A program made the position numbers and the translations under genes. Shown piece after piece: positions 1 to 10,959 of a stretch of 64,000 nucleotides of DNA. The stretch comes from Homalodisca vitripennis (taxonomy: Eukaryota; Arthropoda; Insecta; Hemiptera; Cicadellidae). Each line of letters opens with the position of its first letter. The stretch's first letter is position 1. The DNA lies in contig NC_060213.1 in NCBI RefSeq assembly GCF_021130785.1, forward strand, positions 131,950,001 through 132,014,000, given 5' to 3'. The notes beneath the pieces were generated by a model, which worked only from the letters and a program-made list of their open reading frames with translations, searched no databases and had not been told where the DNA came from.

Positions 1-2200
1 CAATTTAAAATCTGTAATTAAGCCTGAATTATCCGTGTAATAAAAACATACCATGGTCAAAGCTCATCATACGAAGACAGAAACTTAATTTAGTCTGATA
101 AATGTGTATATGTATAACAGGAATATTATTTTGTAGTGAACCGTGTTAGTGTATTTTAACGAAACAAAGGAATGTTATACTATTTGGGTCTGCAAAAACC
201 CTTTTTAAAGTTCTTAATCCGTTTATAACAATGCGTGGTACTGTAGTATTTATTGTTTATACTTCCAAATGGCTTAAAGTAATTAAACGATCCTTGCTTT
301 GTGTGAGTGGAAGTATTTGAAGTTCCATTCAATTACTGAAAGATTATGAGCAAGGAATATAGCACTGAGGTTACTCCAATTGTGATTATTTACAGCTAAA
401 ACTCAATTTCAATATTGTTGTATGGCACAAAGCAAAGTGCCATAAAGAGTCAAATCGGCTTTGCTATTGGCAGCTCGTGAATAACACGTGTCCAATAACC
501 CTCTCCCCTCCCCCCCCCCATGCACCGTCACTTTACAAACTCATGGGCTCGACTGCAAAGTGAGAACGTCCGTCTTTGGATAATGTTCCCTTTATTTGTT
601 TTTTAATGCAGTTTTAAATATGAAAAATAGTCATGCATCAGTGGCTTTTTGAGCTATTAATTGTATAACCACCACAACACCCATGTAATATACAATTTTC
701 AATTATATTGTGTAATTGCTAATAATAATCGTTTACTAAGTATACAATTTCGCATTACTTCAGAAAATATTATTCAAATTTTTAAATTCTTTCAAGATTT
801 AAATATTGTTAGATCTGTCTATCTTATACTATTTTTTTGTGATGAATATAATTTAAGTGTAATATTAAACCACTTTCATGCAAACGGACAAAAGAACTTA
901 CTTAGTTGTAGACTCAGACACTGTAAATTAGCTTAAATGGATGAGAATATGCCATGGTTATTGTACAGGATCCACTTAACTAAGTGATCCTGCGCTGCTT
1001 ATTGCTTTCTGTCACAGTTAAAATATACTTTGAAGTTACAGTCGGATGAAATACATTTTGCTGTATAAGAACTTAAATACTTGTTGGATTTACTTGCAAC
1101 GGTATTGTCTGCAAGACAAATAAATTCATCAAGGGATTTCCGGTTCCTCCCACTAGAACTTACGTTCATCTTATTATCCAGCTACTTAAGTCAGATCCTG
1201 AGATTATTTTGAGGTTAGGCTGTGCTCTAATCAAACTACCAGTATCCTGAAATATAAAACTTTCTTTTTCGGTCCATTCAATTACTACAAACAAACAAAA
1301 GATGATTGCAAACACCTATTGTGCACGCATAAGTTACCTGATATGCGAGCTGCGATACGTATATAAGTATTTGTAAACTAAACAGACATACACAGTCGGT
1401 CAGGCATGTAGTACTATCTCTCTCCCCCCCCCATCGAATAGGAGCTCATGGGACGGTCTAGTGTAAACTGGTCAAACATACAACTGATGAACAACCGACT
1501 TTTTCAATTTAAAGAGACTATGGTCTGAATTGAATTAACTGTTGTATTTGTGAAATAAATTGAGTATAAGTAGCCTAATAGCTTCAGCACATCGAGGGCG
1601 TACAAATATTAATGCTTACATACGGTCTGAGGGAAAATCATACATGTAAGGCTAGATAAACTATTGAAATTATCAAGGGAAATATTTGGATTAAAACATG
1701 AAAGGTGGAAATACATCTTTAGATATAGTACGCAAAAATGTTACTTTTTTATAACTGTAATGTTTTTAAAAATGCTATAATTTTATTTCAACTTAACTAC
1801 AACCTTTACATCTTTTAAAAATTATTAAACAGACTTACTTGTTTTGTGATCTATGTCGTGTAATCTGCAGACTTAGGTGGAGAATTAGAGTAACTTCCTG
1901 AGACTTTGTCAGGTTAAGGAGCTACACTAACCTTTCGTCAGGTCCTGTCGGGTCCTTCGATATTCCTTTTTATCTGTTTTTTTCCAAGATAATTAACTAA
2001 ATAAATCGGTTTTGACTGTGATGAAGCTATAAAATATTGTAATACGCACAAACTGTTCATACACCAGATTAGAGTATTTTACTTATATCAAGATTGGCTT
2101 GATTATAACCCAAACATATATCGCGTAAGATCGTTTAGGCTCGTTGTGGTTGTCTTTTATTCTTGTTTGGGCTAAATGACTCCATCTGTAAGTTTACACG
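1..2200. other. AT-rich intergenic DNA, no gene recognised
   Basis: I find no convincing coding exon, RNA gene or transposon protein in this stretch. Short C-runs occur near 505-519 and 1418-1431. An open frame at 661-936 has AT-driven codons, a length expected by chance and no recognisable motif. Confidence 0.6.
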
Positions 2201-2220
2201 AATTATATATATAATTATAT

Positions 2221-2283
2221 ATGTGTAATGGTAACACATTCACCCGGCAAGTGAGAGATCCGGGTTCGACTCCCGTCGGAGCA
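2221..2283 (+). pseudogene. 5'-truncated tRNA-like sequence (tRNA pseudogene or SINE head)
   Basis: The sequence folds as a tRNA from the D arm to the 3' acceptor strand. The D arm is GTGT/ACAC. The anticodon stem is TTCAC/GTGAG around loop CCGGCAA. The T arm carries a perfect Pol III B box, GGTTCGACTCC (2263-2273). The 3' acceptor strand TCGGAGC is followed by discriminator A. The expected 5' strand GCTCCGA is missing and replaced by TA-rich DNA, so a functional tRNA is unlikely. The loop would give anticodon GGC (Ala), which is not normally used in eukaryotic tRNA-Ala, and it has C instead of the usual U at position 33. A tRNA-derived SINE head is the best alternative. Confidence 0.6.
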
Positions 2284-2307
2284 AGTACTTTTTGTAATTC
2301 AATGTTT

Positions 2308-2309
<2 letters not shown>

Positions 2310-2377
<68 letters not shown>

Positions 2378-2380
2378 ATA
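2310..2380. repeat. (TA)n microsatellite
   Basis: About 70 bp of almost pure TA dinucleotides with one phase break near 2367. It lies about 30 bp downstream of the tRNA-like sequence, as microsatellite tails often do behind SINEs. Confidence 0.95.
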
Positions 2381-2426
2381 CTGCCACATTTGTACTCGTC
2401 TCTTAGAAGAAAGTCTGAGTTAACCG

Positions 2427-2436
2427 GCGCATGCGC
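2427..2436. promoter_or_regulatory. Palindromic GCGCATGCGC, NRF-1/Ewg-like site
   Basis: A 10-bp perfect palindrome matches the known NRF-1 (insect Ewg) recognition core. It sits at the edge of a GC-richer patch (about 2415-2525) in AT-rich DNA, which could be a promoter remnant. No linked exon is recognised, so function is inference. Confidence 0.3.
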
Positions 2437-2529
2437 AGATCTCCCCTTAACCCTCGTTCCCATACAAGCTACAAAAGTACGCTAGCCGCCGACCTGACCT
2501 GCTCAACAGCCTGTGGTCCTCCAGTACAC

Positions 2530-5500
2530 ATTATGAGAAACAAGACCGTCAATAATCCATATTATTAGTTGATACAAATTTTACACTAAACCATGAATTA
2601 AATTATTCCAGCTCATAATTAGAGTATGATTAATTCACAAAAAGCGGAAGTTACAAAATACAAACCTGTAGTGGAGCACATGATGCAGGGTTTGAAAGAT
2701 ATATTTATTTACATCATAGCCCTTTAATATAACTTTCCCGAAAAAAAGTTTCTAATCCTTAAGGCCAACAGGGAAGTGCGGACGCACTAAATTCAATTAA
2801 CTTTTTATATATCCTGCCCAGGGTTCGGATGATATTAAAAGGATTTGACCGAGTTGTAAACAAATTTTTATTTATTTATTTACTCTGGTAGATAATGAAA
2901 TAAATTTCACTAATATTACTACTTAACAATTAAGCAACGTTATATTTTACACTATAGCGGTTTAAATCTACAGAAAAAAGTTGCACAAACAGCTGGTAGT
3001 TACAGATGAATCGGATAAAACATATCTTTGGATCCATATATTATCCTGTTAATTAAAGGTTTTAGGGAAAACATGGTGTAAATAATATAAGTAAATAATA
3101 TAATTCATAAAATACCTACGCTATTAAAAGGTCAGTATACTGGTTTTTTTTTAATTAAAATGTTTAAGAACTAGTTATGGTCCACACACAGTCATGAACT
3201 TTTGCTATTTTCCAAACAATGTTTCTGAAGTTGTAAATATTACGTTGTAATATTTTGAAACATTTAAAACTCATTTTCAGGCACTTTTAATAATTTATAA
3301 CCATTTTTACAGTATTCAGAACAAATACTACATTAGTTCTGATATTAGATAACGTAATTTTATTGATTAAAAATTTTATATTACAGATTTCTTATTTTAT
3401 AAGTCCCTCAAAAGCGTTATATTTTAAGTTGAAATTGTATAATCCATACCAACAGTAAATTTACTCATTATTTTTAATGAATAAAAATTTAATTTGAAAC
3501 AGTAATTGTTAATAAATTAATTAACACACATCCCATATACAGGGTGGCTGGTCACCAGTGTTAAAAACATTTTTTGGTGAAATTAAAAAGTCAATTAAGT
3601 GTAATGATGCATGTGTAAAAAATAACATGAAGAATAAAACAGGAATAATCCATTTTATCTTATCATTGTCTAATAGATAAGAATAATTCCAAATACCAGT
3701 GTTGTTTTGATAGTTAGATAACGATTTATGGCCATGAAATGAATAGAAAATTAGTTTTTTATAATCAAAATAGAATATTATGACACTAGTAAATTAATAC
3801 TACTTTTTTTTACGTTTATATTACCCCTTTTTATTATAAATTGCCTTTTAAAACCGTTTTTTTTCTGCACCCCGTGTTTTGGAGATTTCACTAAAACGAA
3901 AATGTGCAGATCTAAACTTAAACAGTGTAGTGTATGGTTGGAAAGCTTATAAAATGGCGCAGTTTTTTAAAATATTTAGCTAACCTTCTTATATACAGGG
4001 TGTATAAAAATACAATAGACCGATTTTTTTTAAAATTTTTAACAGATACTTAAATTTTAAACTTTGGAACTATTAACAGGAGAGCATTTTTCTCACTAAA
4101 AGCTTTCAACCAGCTTCCATTCAACCGAATGAAATTAAGTGGGATCTTCTATCAGATGAAAGTTCAACCGATGGAAATCGAATTATTCACTTTGAGCATT
4201 ACAAATTTATTGACTGTAAAGAAATGTAGATGGGTTTAATTTTTATTTACGTGAAAACTGTTTTCTTTTAATTATGAGTATTTATAGTTTTTTATTAATT
4301 CAATCCAATTTCTCATAAAAACATACATTTCGTTTGTTGAATTATGAATAACTGTAATAGAAATTTTGAAATAATTACTGAATTTTAAAATATTTATAAA
4401 TTTTTTAATGGTTGGTTTATGTTGTAATAAGTAATAAGTTGTAATATTAAATGGTAAACATGTGTTCATTTATTTATTAACGGTGTTGCCATTTTACAAA
4501 AATAAAACTATAAGAAACAACATTGCTGATTAAAATAGGGACTTAAACCAACAATTTTACATTTAAAATTATAAACAACAGCTATAACACCATATATAAT
4601 TCTTTAGTTAACTTATAACTTACAGTGAATACGCAATTTTTATCGTACTAATCATAGTCATAAAAGTTGTAAATACTACTTAATACAACCTCTTGTATTG
4701 CGGATGTACTTAAAAAACAGTCAATTAAATTACGTATCGCATTTAATATTGAACTAGTTTCAATTGTGACATTTGATATATGCCCCACACATATTAAAAC
4801 AAACAATATTTACTTCAATAAAGAGCGTAATGTGAAATTTTATATAGCAAGTTGCAATAATTATAATAGATATATTACCGAAATGCCAACTGATAAAATC
4901 TGGGTGTCTTGTTTTATTATTATTTTTTTTAACTACACAGATTTCAATGAAGATTACGATGAAGATTAATTAATTACAAGTAATGAAAGAGTAAGAGTCT
5001 GATGCAAGCAGATGTGAAAGATAAAAGCTAAGCAAGTTTTGACTAATTGAGATAAACGTTCGCTGAGTCAATACATCTTACCTTTGTTATCTATGGTGCT
5101 AAGGAATGAGTCTGTTATTAATGAGTTTTCCTTCTATTCAAAAGTTTGAGAATAATTATCCTAGGAGAAAATAGAGCACATACGTAAATAATAATGTTTT
5201 CTAAATTTGTATTAGCAAAACTTCTTTAATGCATTTTTACAATATTATTTTTGGTCCTCTCATATGTTTTCATAAAAATACAAATAATACTAAAATGACA
5301 AATTAAATAATATAATGCTGTACGTGAATTCTTATGTAATTATTTTGAAATTCCCTATCAGTTTTTTGTTGATATTTACTTGTACATGTATTGTTGCGTC
5401 ATCAAAATTTACCTGCATGCTGCAATAATATACAATTTTGGGAAAATTAAAAGTGCAGTTTACAGCAGCAAATTACGTAGATGTTTAGAACAATATTTTA

Positions 5501-6560
5501 GAAAATTATAATCAATAAAAACAAAAACTGCTTTATTTACATGTATATAATACTATAAATATACAGATATAACACATAAATGTTAGTTGAATATAATAAA
5601 ATTGGTTATGTACATAACATTTAACAAAATAAATATTAGACCAAGGACACACACACACACATTTCCTGTGCTTATGTTAATAGTTAACCACAATGTATAA
5701 CATTAAAAAAATCTTAAATAGTGTGAAAATAGATGTATTGAAACAAATAAATTAATTTCCAAGAAACACATTTATATGAGACACAATCTGCAAATATTTC
5801 AGCATAAGGTATTGTGTTATGGTTCAAACTGAAATGAACAAATCACATTGACGTATGAATCTTTTTGAATTTGTGTTATATTTTTGAAGGGATGTCATAT
5901 GTTTTAAGTTGCTAAAGACATTTTATGTCAGTAGATATTTGTTCATCAACTCGGGTGAGCGATTAAGTGTCAAATAAATCTTATCACTCACAGATTTGTT
6001 GATTGCTGGTATTTTCATCCTGCACAAACGTGTTTCTACCTAGAGAAGTTTTCATGGCTGTCCCGGGAAAATAAGTAGTAACTTCCTTAGGCAGTTTGTG
6101 TTTAATGTATCTGAAATATACAAAAACACACCTCAGTCGTTTTGGATGATAAGAACCTGCATTAGATGAAGAATAGAAGGTATTGTTATTGGCCTCATCG
6201 TTACTATATGCAACAATTTACGAAAAAGATAACCTACATTTTCATTAATATCCTCATTTATTAACAACACTTTTTCAGAATCCAAATCAAAAAAAAAAAT
6301 CAGTAAAAATAACCACTTCCCTTACTACTAAAATACAGATATAAAAACAAGCTTTTATTAATCTGATCATATATTATAATAAGCCTACGTTTATAAATAT
6401 TACTTGGAATGTTACGTGAATGAGCTGGTTAAAATTTAATTTGTGATTAATTTTAGACAAAACATAGGTTTTTAAATATTAAAACCTCAAGGTAATGAAT
6501 ATATTTCTAAACATAACGAGTTGGAAGAAAAAATACGAGTAAAATATGCATTCAGTAGGC
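2530..6560. other. AT-rich intergenic DNA
   Basis: No gene is recognised. Apart from the repeat ends at 3536-4010, only a short (AC)n tract near 5648-5662 stands out. Open frames here (for example 4766-4969 and 4272-4469 on the minus strand) are rich in Asn, Ile, Tyr and Lys, as random AT-rich DNA would give. Confidence 0.6.
3536..4010 (+). repeat. Two direct 'TATACAGGGTG' repeat ends
   Basis: 'atatacagggtgg' at about 3536 and 'atatacagggtgtataaa' at about 3994 lie in the same orientation about 460 bp apart. This terminal motif is common at the ends of dispersed arthropod repeats. I cannot assign it to a named superfamily. The DNA between has no recognisable transposase. Confidence 0.4.
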
Positions 6561-6569
6561 ATTAAGTAG

Positions 6570-7450
6570 GCATTCAGATTATGGAGAATCGGTATATCAC
6601 TATAAAGTAAGTTTTGTATTCCATTCAGCGACTGACTGACACTCTTTGCTTTTTTGCATGTATAACGTATTTGAAAAACAAATAGACATTTAAGGTAGTT
6701 TGTATTCAGGTGATTGTAGATGAAGCAGTATATCAACTATAAGTAGGTTTTGTATTCCACTTCAGCGACTGACTGACACTCTTTGCTTTTTTGCATGTAT
6801 AACGTATTTGAAAACAAACAGACATGTAAGGTAGTTTGTATTCAGGTGATGGAGAAGCAGTATATCACTATAAAGTAGGCTTTGTATTCCCATTCAGCGA
6901 CTGACTGACACTCTTTGCTTTTTTTGCATGTATAACGAATTTGAAAACAAACAGACATTTAAGGTAGTTTGTATTCAGGTGATGGAGAAGCAGTATATCA
7001 CTATAAAGTAGGTTTTGTATTCCAATTCAGCGACTGACTGACACTCTTTGCTTTTTTGCATGTATAACGTATTTGAAAACAAACAGACATGTAAGGTAGT
7101 TTGTATTCAGGTGATGGAGAAAGCAGTATATCACTATAAAGTAGGTTTTGTATTCCATTCAGCGACTGACTGACACTCTTTGCTTTTTTGCATGTATAAC
7201 GTATTTGAAAACAAACATACATGTAAGGTAGTTTCTATTCAGGTGATGGCGAAGCAGTATATCACTATAAAGTAGGTTTTGTATTCCATTCAGCGACTGA
7301 ATGACACTCTTTACATTTTTGCATGTATAACGTATTTTAAAACAAACATACATGTAAGGTAGTTTATATTTCAGGTGATGGAGAAGCAGTATATCACTAT
7401 ATAAAGTAGGCGTCGGATTTTCCGCAAGAGACTGACAGACTCTTTGTTTT
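6570..7450. repeat. Tandem array, ~132 bp unit, about 6.5 copies
   Basis: The landmark 'cagcgactgactgacac' recurs at 6626, 6763, 6895, 7028, 7160 and 7291 (steps 137, 132, 133, 132, 131), and a diverged partial copy follows at 7411-7448. Each unit also carries 'gcatgtataacg' and 'ggtagttt'. On the minus strand the unit reads partly open, and 132 equals 44 codons, which produces short repetitive open frames. Indels break the frame between copies, so I regard this as satellite-like DNA and not a repeat protein. Confidence 0.95.
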
Positions 7451-9840
7451 CTAACATTCTTTACTTGCTATTATTCATCCCTAAAACGCCTACTAAATAA
7501 ATAAAGCCTACTATACCTTGAGTAGCGTTATAGAAACTAAATAAAAATAACTACTGAACTGTTTATGTGTTTTTTTAAAATGGATTTTCGTGCTTAGACA
7601 GACAATCATTGTTACCAATGTTTAATTATATTTTGTTTAACCAAGTATATATTAATTTGAATTAACATTGATGATAATTAATACATATTCGCGGCACTTC
7701 CCTGTCTGATCTGAGTCGTCCACATCCATTGCAATAAAAAATGCTAATTAATATTGTTAAGAATAATGCAATTTACATTACTGTTATGACATCTTACTAT
7801 CGAAATAATAGAGGGTAAAGGAATGTTATAGAATGATACAATTTGTTTCACCACACAGGTAATTCCAGAATCCAAACGCTAAACCTTTTCCACGAGAAGA
7901 ATGCGAGGCGTAACAGTATTTTCCTGTGAAAAAGGTAAAACAGGCCAATCCGAGGTAAATGTAAATAATAAAACAGAACTGGGCCTCCAGGAGCTCCTCT
8001 GACGGTAAGCTGCAGTAAACAATATAATCCACGGCTGAGCTGTCTTTGATCTTTCCCTCCCATCTTTCTTTCAATATATTTATTTAACTTAGCTTCAACT
8101 TGAGCTACTTAGGTAGTAGGTAAATGTTCTTTTAAATGGTTGGTATCACTTAACCTCACCAATCTTTTTTGCCCAGGTCCCGATTAAATCTTTTATATTT
8201 TTTCACTCAGTCAATACCATTCAGTCCCTCAAACTTCTTTTCGAGATTGAGCGGTTACATAAACATGACAAAATTTAGGTTCCAAAATCTAAGCACTAAG
8301 ATACATGAATAGTCTTAAGTACCAAGCATGACTTAGTTATATCTGATTTCATAACATTTATGTGTAAAGTCCGTAGATTTAAGTTCCGTATTTTTTAAGT
8401 CAACATTTATGTGCAAAAAACATGAGCTTTAACATTAATTTTCGTATATTTCCATAAACGTACGTATATGACAAGTTTAAGGTGCTATGAGATTGTAACA
8501 TTTCATCACTGATATAAAAATGGTCAACCTCATGAAAAACTATAATGAAAGTTTCAAGTTTTTTAAATAAACTTTTAGTTTCCTGTACATGAACGAAAGA
8601 TTTTCTACAAACAATGTTTGATATTTCTTTAATTTAAAAGTGTCTCTAAATTTCATATATGTAGTTAATATGTGATATTGTAATAACACAATAAACCAGA
8701 CAAAGGCTGTACAATGGTCATTGTTTCATATTTCCTGCTTCCTTCTTCACATTTCCTTATTCTCGACAAAACAGAGATTGAGTTGTGATATAAGTATCAC
8801 AAGGACGTGGTAAATATAGTGGATACTGAAGCCTGACACAATGGTGGTAAAGTGTCCTGGTCCATGGGCTGAGAGGGATTTGGATCAGTCCCCTTACCCT
8901 CTCTAACTAAAGCTTTTCCCTTCACTCCGACCAACAAAGGTACTAAAGACTTTTTACTATGTGCAAAAACTGAAAATGTAAATGAATAAAAATGCTTTTT
9001 TACCCTGTACACGAATATCACTTGACTGGAATATCATAATACCAATACAAATATTTACCCATATTATTTTTAATCTCAAATATTGCTATTTCACTTGTTT
9101 TAAAACTAATGCTTTAATAACTAGTATATAGGTCGCAATGACCCTCGAGACTAAATATCATTGAGCATTTTTGCATTTTATCCAATGATGTCTCCCAGAA
9201 ACCAAAACTATCTTAATTTCCAAATAAATAAACATCCCTTTGTGAGTAACAAATTACAACTAACCTACGTAGAATCTAATTACACGCTGATTCTAATCTT
9301 GATCTATTTGAGGAATGCAGAGCTTCTACAACCATCCTGTTGATCTCTTTCAGCAACGATAATGAGCATGAATATTTATTCTGTAAGCTCCACACCATGG
9401 AAGGGTCAGCGCGAGCATCACTTCTGTTCCTAGGGTAAAAACAACCCAAGTTACTTGATAATGACCCTTCAACATCCTTTTTGTTGTCTCTTGAAAATCT
9501 TATGGTCACATGTAAAACACTCTTGAGTATGCTGTGAACCATATTAGAAGCATTACACCTGCAAACTTCCTGAAGATTACTGAAGATAAACATGCGAGTT
9601 TTAGTTTACAAATATAACTAATATATTTAGTAATTCTAGTAGTTGTTTGAAGGTCCAATACGAAAAACGCAACGAATAAACTGATAGTTACTTAAAACAA
9701 AGCTCTTTGGCCGTTATTTATTTCGTATATTAACAATCCCTTGAATAAATTTACTCAAAATTGTTATTAAAAATGTTTAATTCAAAAGTTAATAGAATCT
9801 CCTCACTGTGTTATTGTTACAGTCAAAAGTCTATTTAAAT
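7451..9840. other. Intergenic stretch, only weak coding-like blocks
   Basis: Besides the block at 7826-8074, a minus-strand open block at about 8797-8965 has a slightly richer codon mix, and a minus-strand open frame spans 9276-9593. Neither shows a domain, and lengths up to about 105 codons are expected by chance once in a window like this. Confidence 0.5.
7826..8074 (-). CDS. Possible coding exon, unrecognised (one membrane-like segment)
   Basis: This is a minus-strand open frame of 82 codons whose middle part uses G/C-ending codons (GAG CTC CTG GAG GCC CAG TTC) unlike the surrounding DNA. It contains a hydrophobic run, FCFIIYIYLGLACFTFF, that could span a membrane. A second minus-strand frame (7848-8063) is open over the same DNA, which lowers confidence in either. 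A weak donor-like GTGAAA lies near its downstream end. I do not recognise the product. It may be a real exon or a chance frame in a locally GC-richer patch. Confidence 0.2.
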   Translation of the reverse strand: MKERWEGKIKDSSAVDYIVYCSLPSEELLEAQFCFIIYIYLGLACFTFFTGKYCYASHSSRGKGLAFGFWNYLCGETNCIIL

Positions 9841-9843
9841 AAT

Positions 9844-9942
9844 CCCCCCCCACCCCCCCCCCCCCCCACCCCCCCCCCCCCCCACCCCCCCCCCCCCCCA
9901 CCCCCCCCCCCCCCCACCCCCCCCCCCCCCCACCCCCCCCCC
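9844..9942. repeat. (C15A)n minisatellite, exact 16-bp period
   Basis: Cytosines are interrupted only by single A residues at 9852, 9868, 9884, 9900, 9916 and 9932, exactly every 16 bases. The complementary strand is (TG15)n, which should favour G-quadruplexes, with i-motifs on the C strand. It is isolated in AT-rich DNA. Confidence 0.97.
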
Positions 9943-10562
9943 AACTACAAATGTAAAACGAGAAAGCTGTAAAATACGTTGAAATGCTGTAAACTCAAGG
10001 TGCTGCCGTTTGCGATCAGTTTGGTTCTGATTTTTGTTAAACGTATTTAACCATGTTAAACTTGAAATGTTCTCTCAGTGTGTTATAATTACAATCGATC
10101 AAATATGGTTACAGGTAATGTATAATGAAAGTTAAGCAGAAGGTAGCAACAGTTAATGGTTCGCCCTAAGGTCGTCTCATTAACTGGGATATGTCAGAGA
10201 AATCTGATGTTGCTATCAAAAAAAACACAGAGCATTATTTGAAACAACACATCAACCCCCACAGCTACACATAGTTAGAATCATGTAATTGATTACGGCA
10301 AAATATTCCACTATCTATATAATTACGTATTAATACACTATAACTAGGAGACACTACTGGCCGCTTTCACTTGTTGTTTATGCTGAATAATTTTATCACC
10401 TTTTCCATTACTCACGCAACCAATTTGATACTATAATTAATAAGAAATATAATTGTTTGTTAATTCCTAAGGTGTTTCGAGGTATTAAACTATTTCAAGT
10501 TTGTAACTAATTCACAGGATTTAAAAAACAGTACTATTTATAACGTTCTCTAAAGTCGTCTA

Positions 10563-10953
10563 TACATAGTACACATTCTTTGTTTGAAGGTTATTTTTGA
10601 CGATGGAAGGATTGTGAAGGAAACAGGATTTTTCCGGACATTTGCATCGTTCAGTGAAACAAGAAAACAGTAACACTACGTTTCGAGATCTGCAATCTGA
10701 TCTCTTCTTCAGGTAAAGAATCTAACTAATACATAATTACAAACTAGGTTAAAATAAACAAATCTTACTAAAGCGTTGTGGCACGCCTAAGTCAGGAATC
10801 ACAACCTACATGTTGTTTGTCAACTTCACTAACTCTATGGACATGCACTTAATACAAAACACTAATCATTAAAACTAATCTATGGAATACAGGTTACAAT
10901 ACGTCTTCACTCGTCTACTAACCACCTACGACTGAGGTGTACATAGTACACAT
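10563..10953 (-). mobile_element. Short retroelement insertion with 14-bp target-site duplication (Penelope-like)
   Basis: A perfect direct repeat, TACATAGTACACAT, occurs at 10563-10576 and 10940-10953 and encloses 363 bp. Read on the minus strand, the insert carries CTGAAGA - hairpin - GAAACG (10712-10679) and ends near CCTTCCATCGTCAA. The same order and a closely similar tail occur on the plus strand at 25,358-25,470, so this is a dispersed element. The hairpin resembles hammerhead-type motifs known from Penelope-like elements. No reverse transcriptase is present, so it is non-autonomous or 5'-truncated. The family assignment is inference; the flanking repeat and shared tail are visible. 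Confidence 0.65.
10679..10712 (-). ncRNA. Hammerhead-like hairpin (CTGAAGA...GAAA)
   Basis: On the minus strand CTGAAGA is followed by one A, a perfect 6-bp stem GAGATC/GATCTC with an 8-nt loop, then GAAACG. This matches the hammerhead core CUGANGA - helix II - GAAA. Helices I and III were not resolved, so self-cleavage is not claimed. Confidence 0.45.
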
Positions 10954-10959
10954 ATTACG

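Noticed and set aside
2172..2406. Open frames of alternating Tyr-Ile on both strands
   Set aside because: Translations of the TA microsatellite and tRNA-like sequence; the same applies to 44,368-44,565.
9276..9593. 105-codon minus-strand open frame
   Set aside because: At this base composition about one ATG frame of this length is expected by chance in 64 kb, and no motif or splice context supports it.
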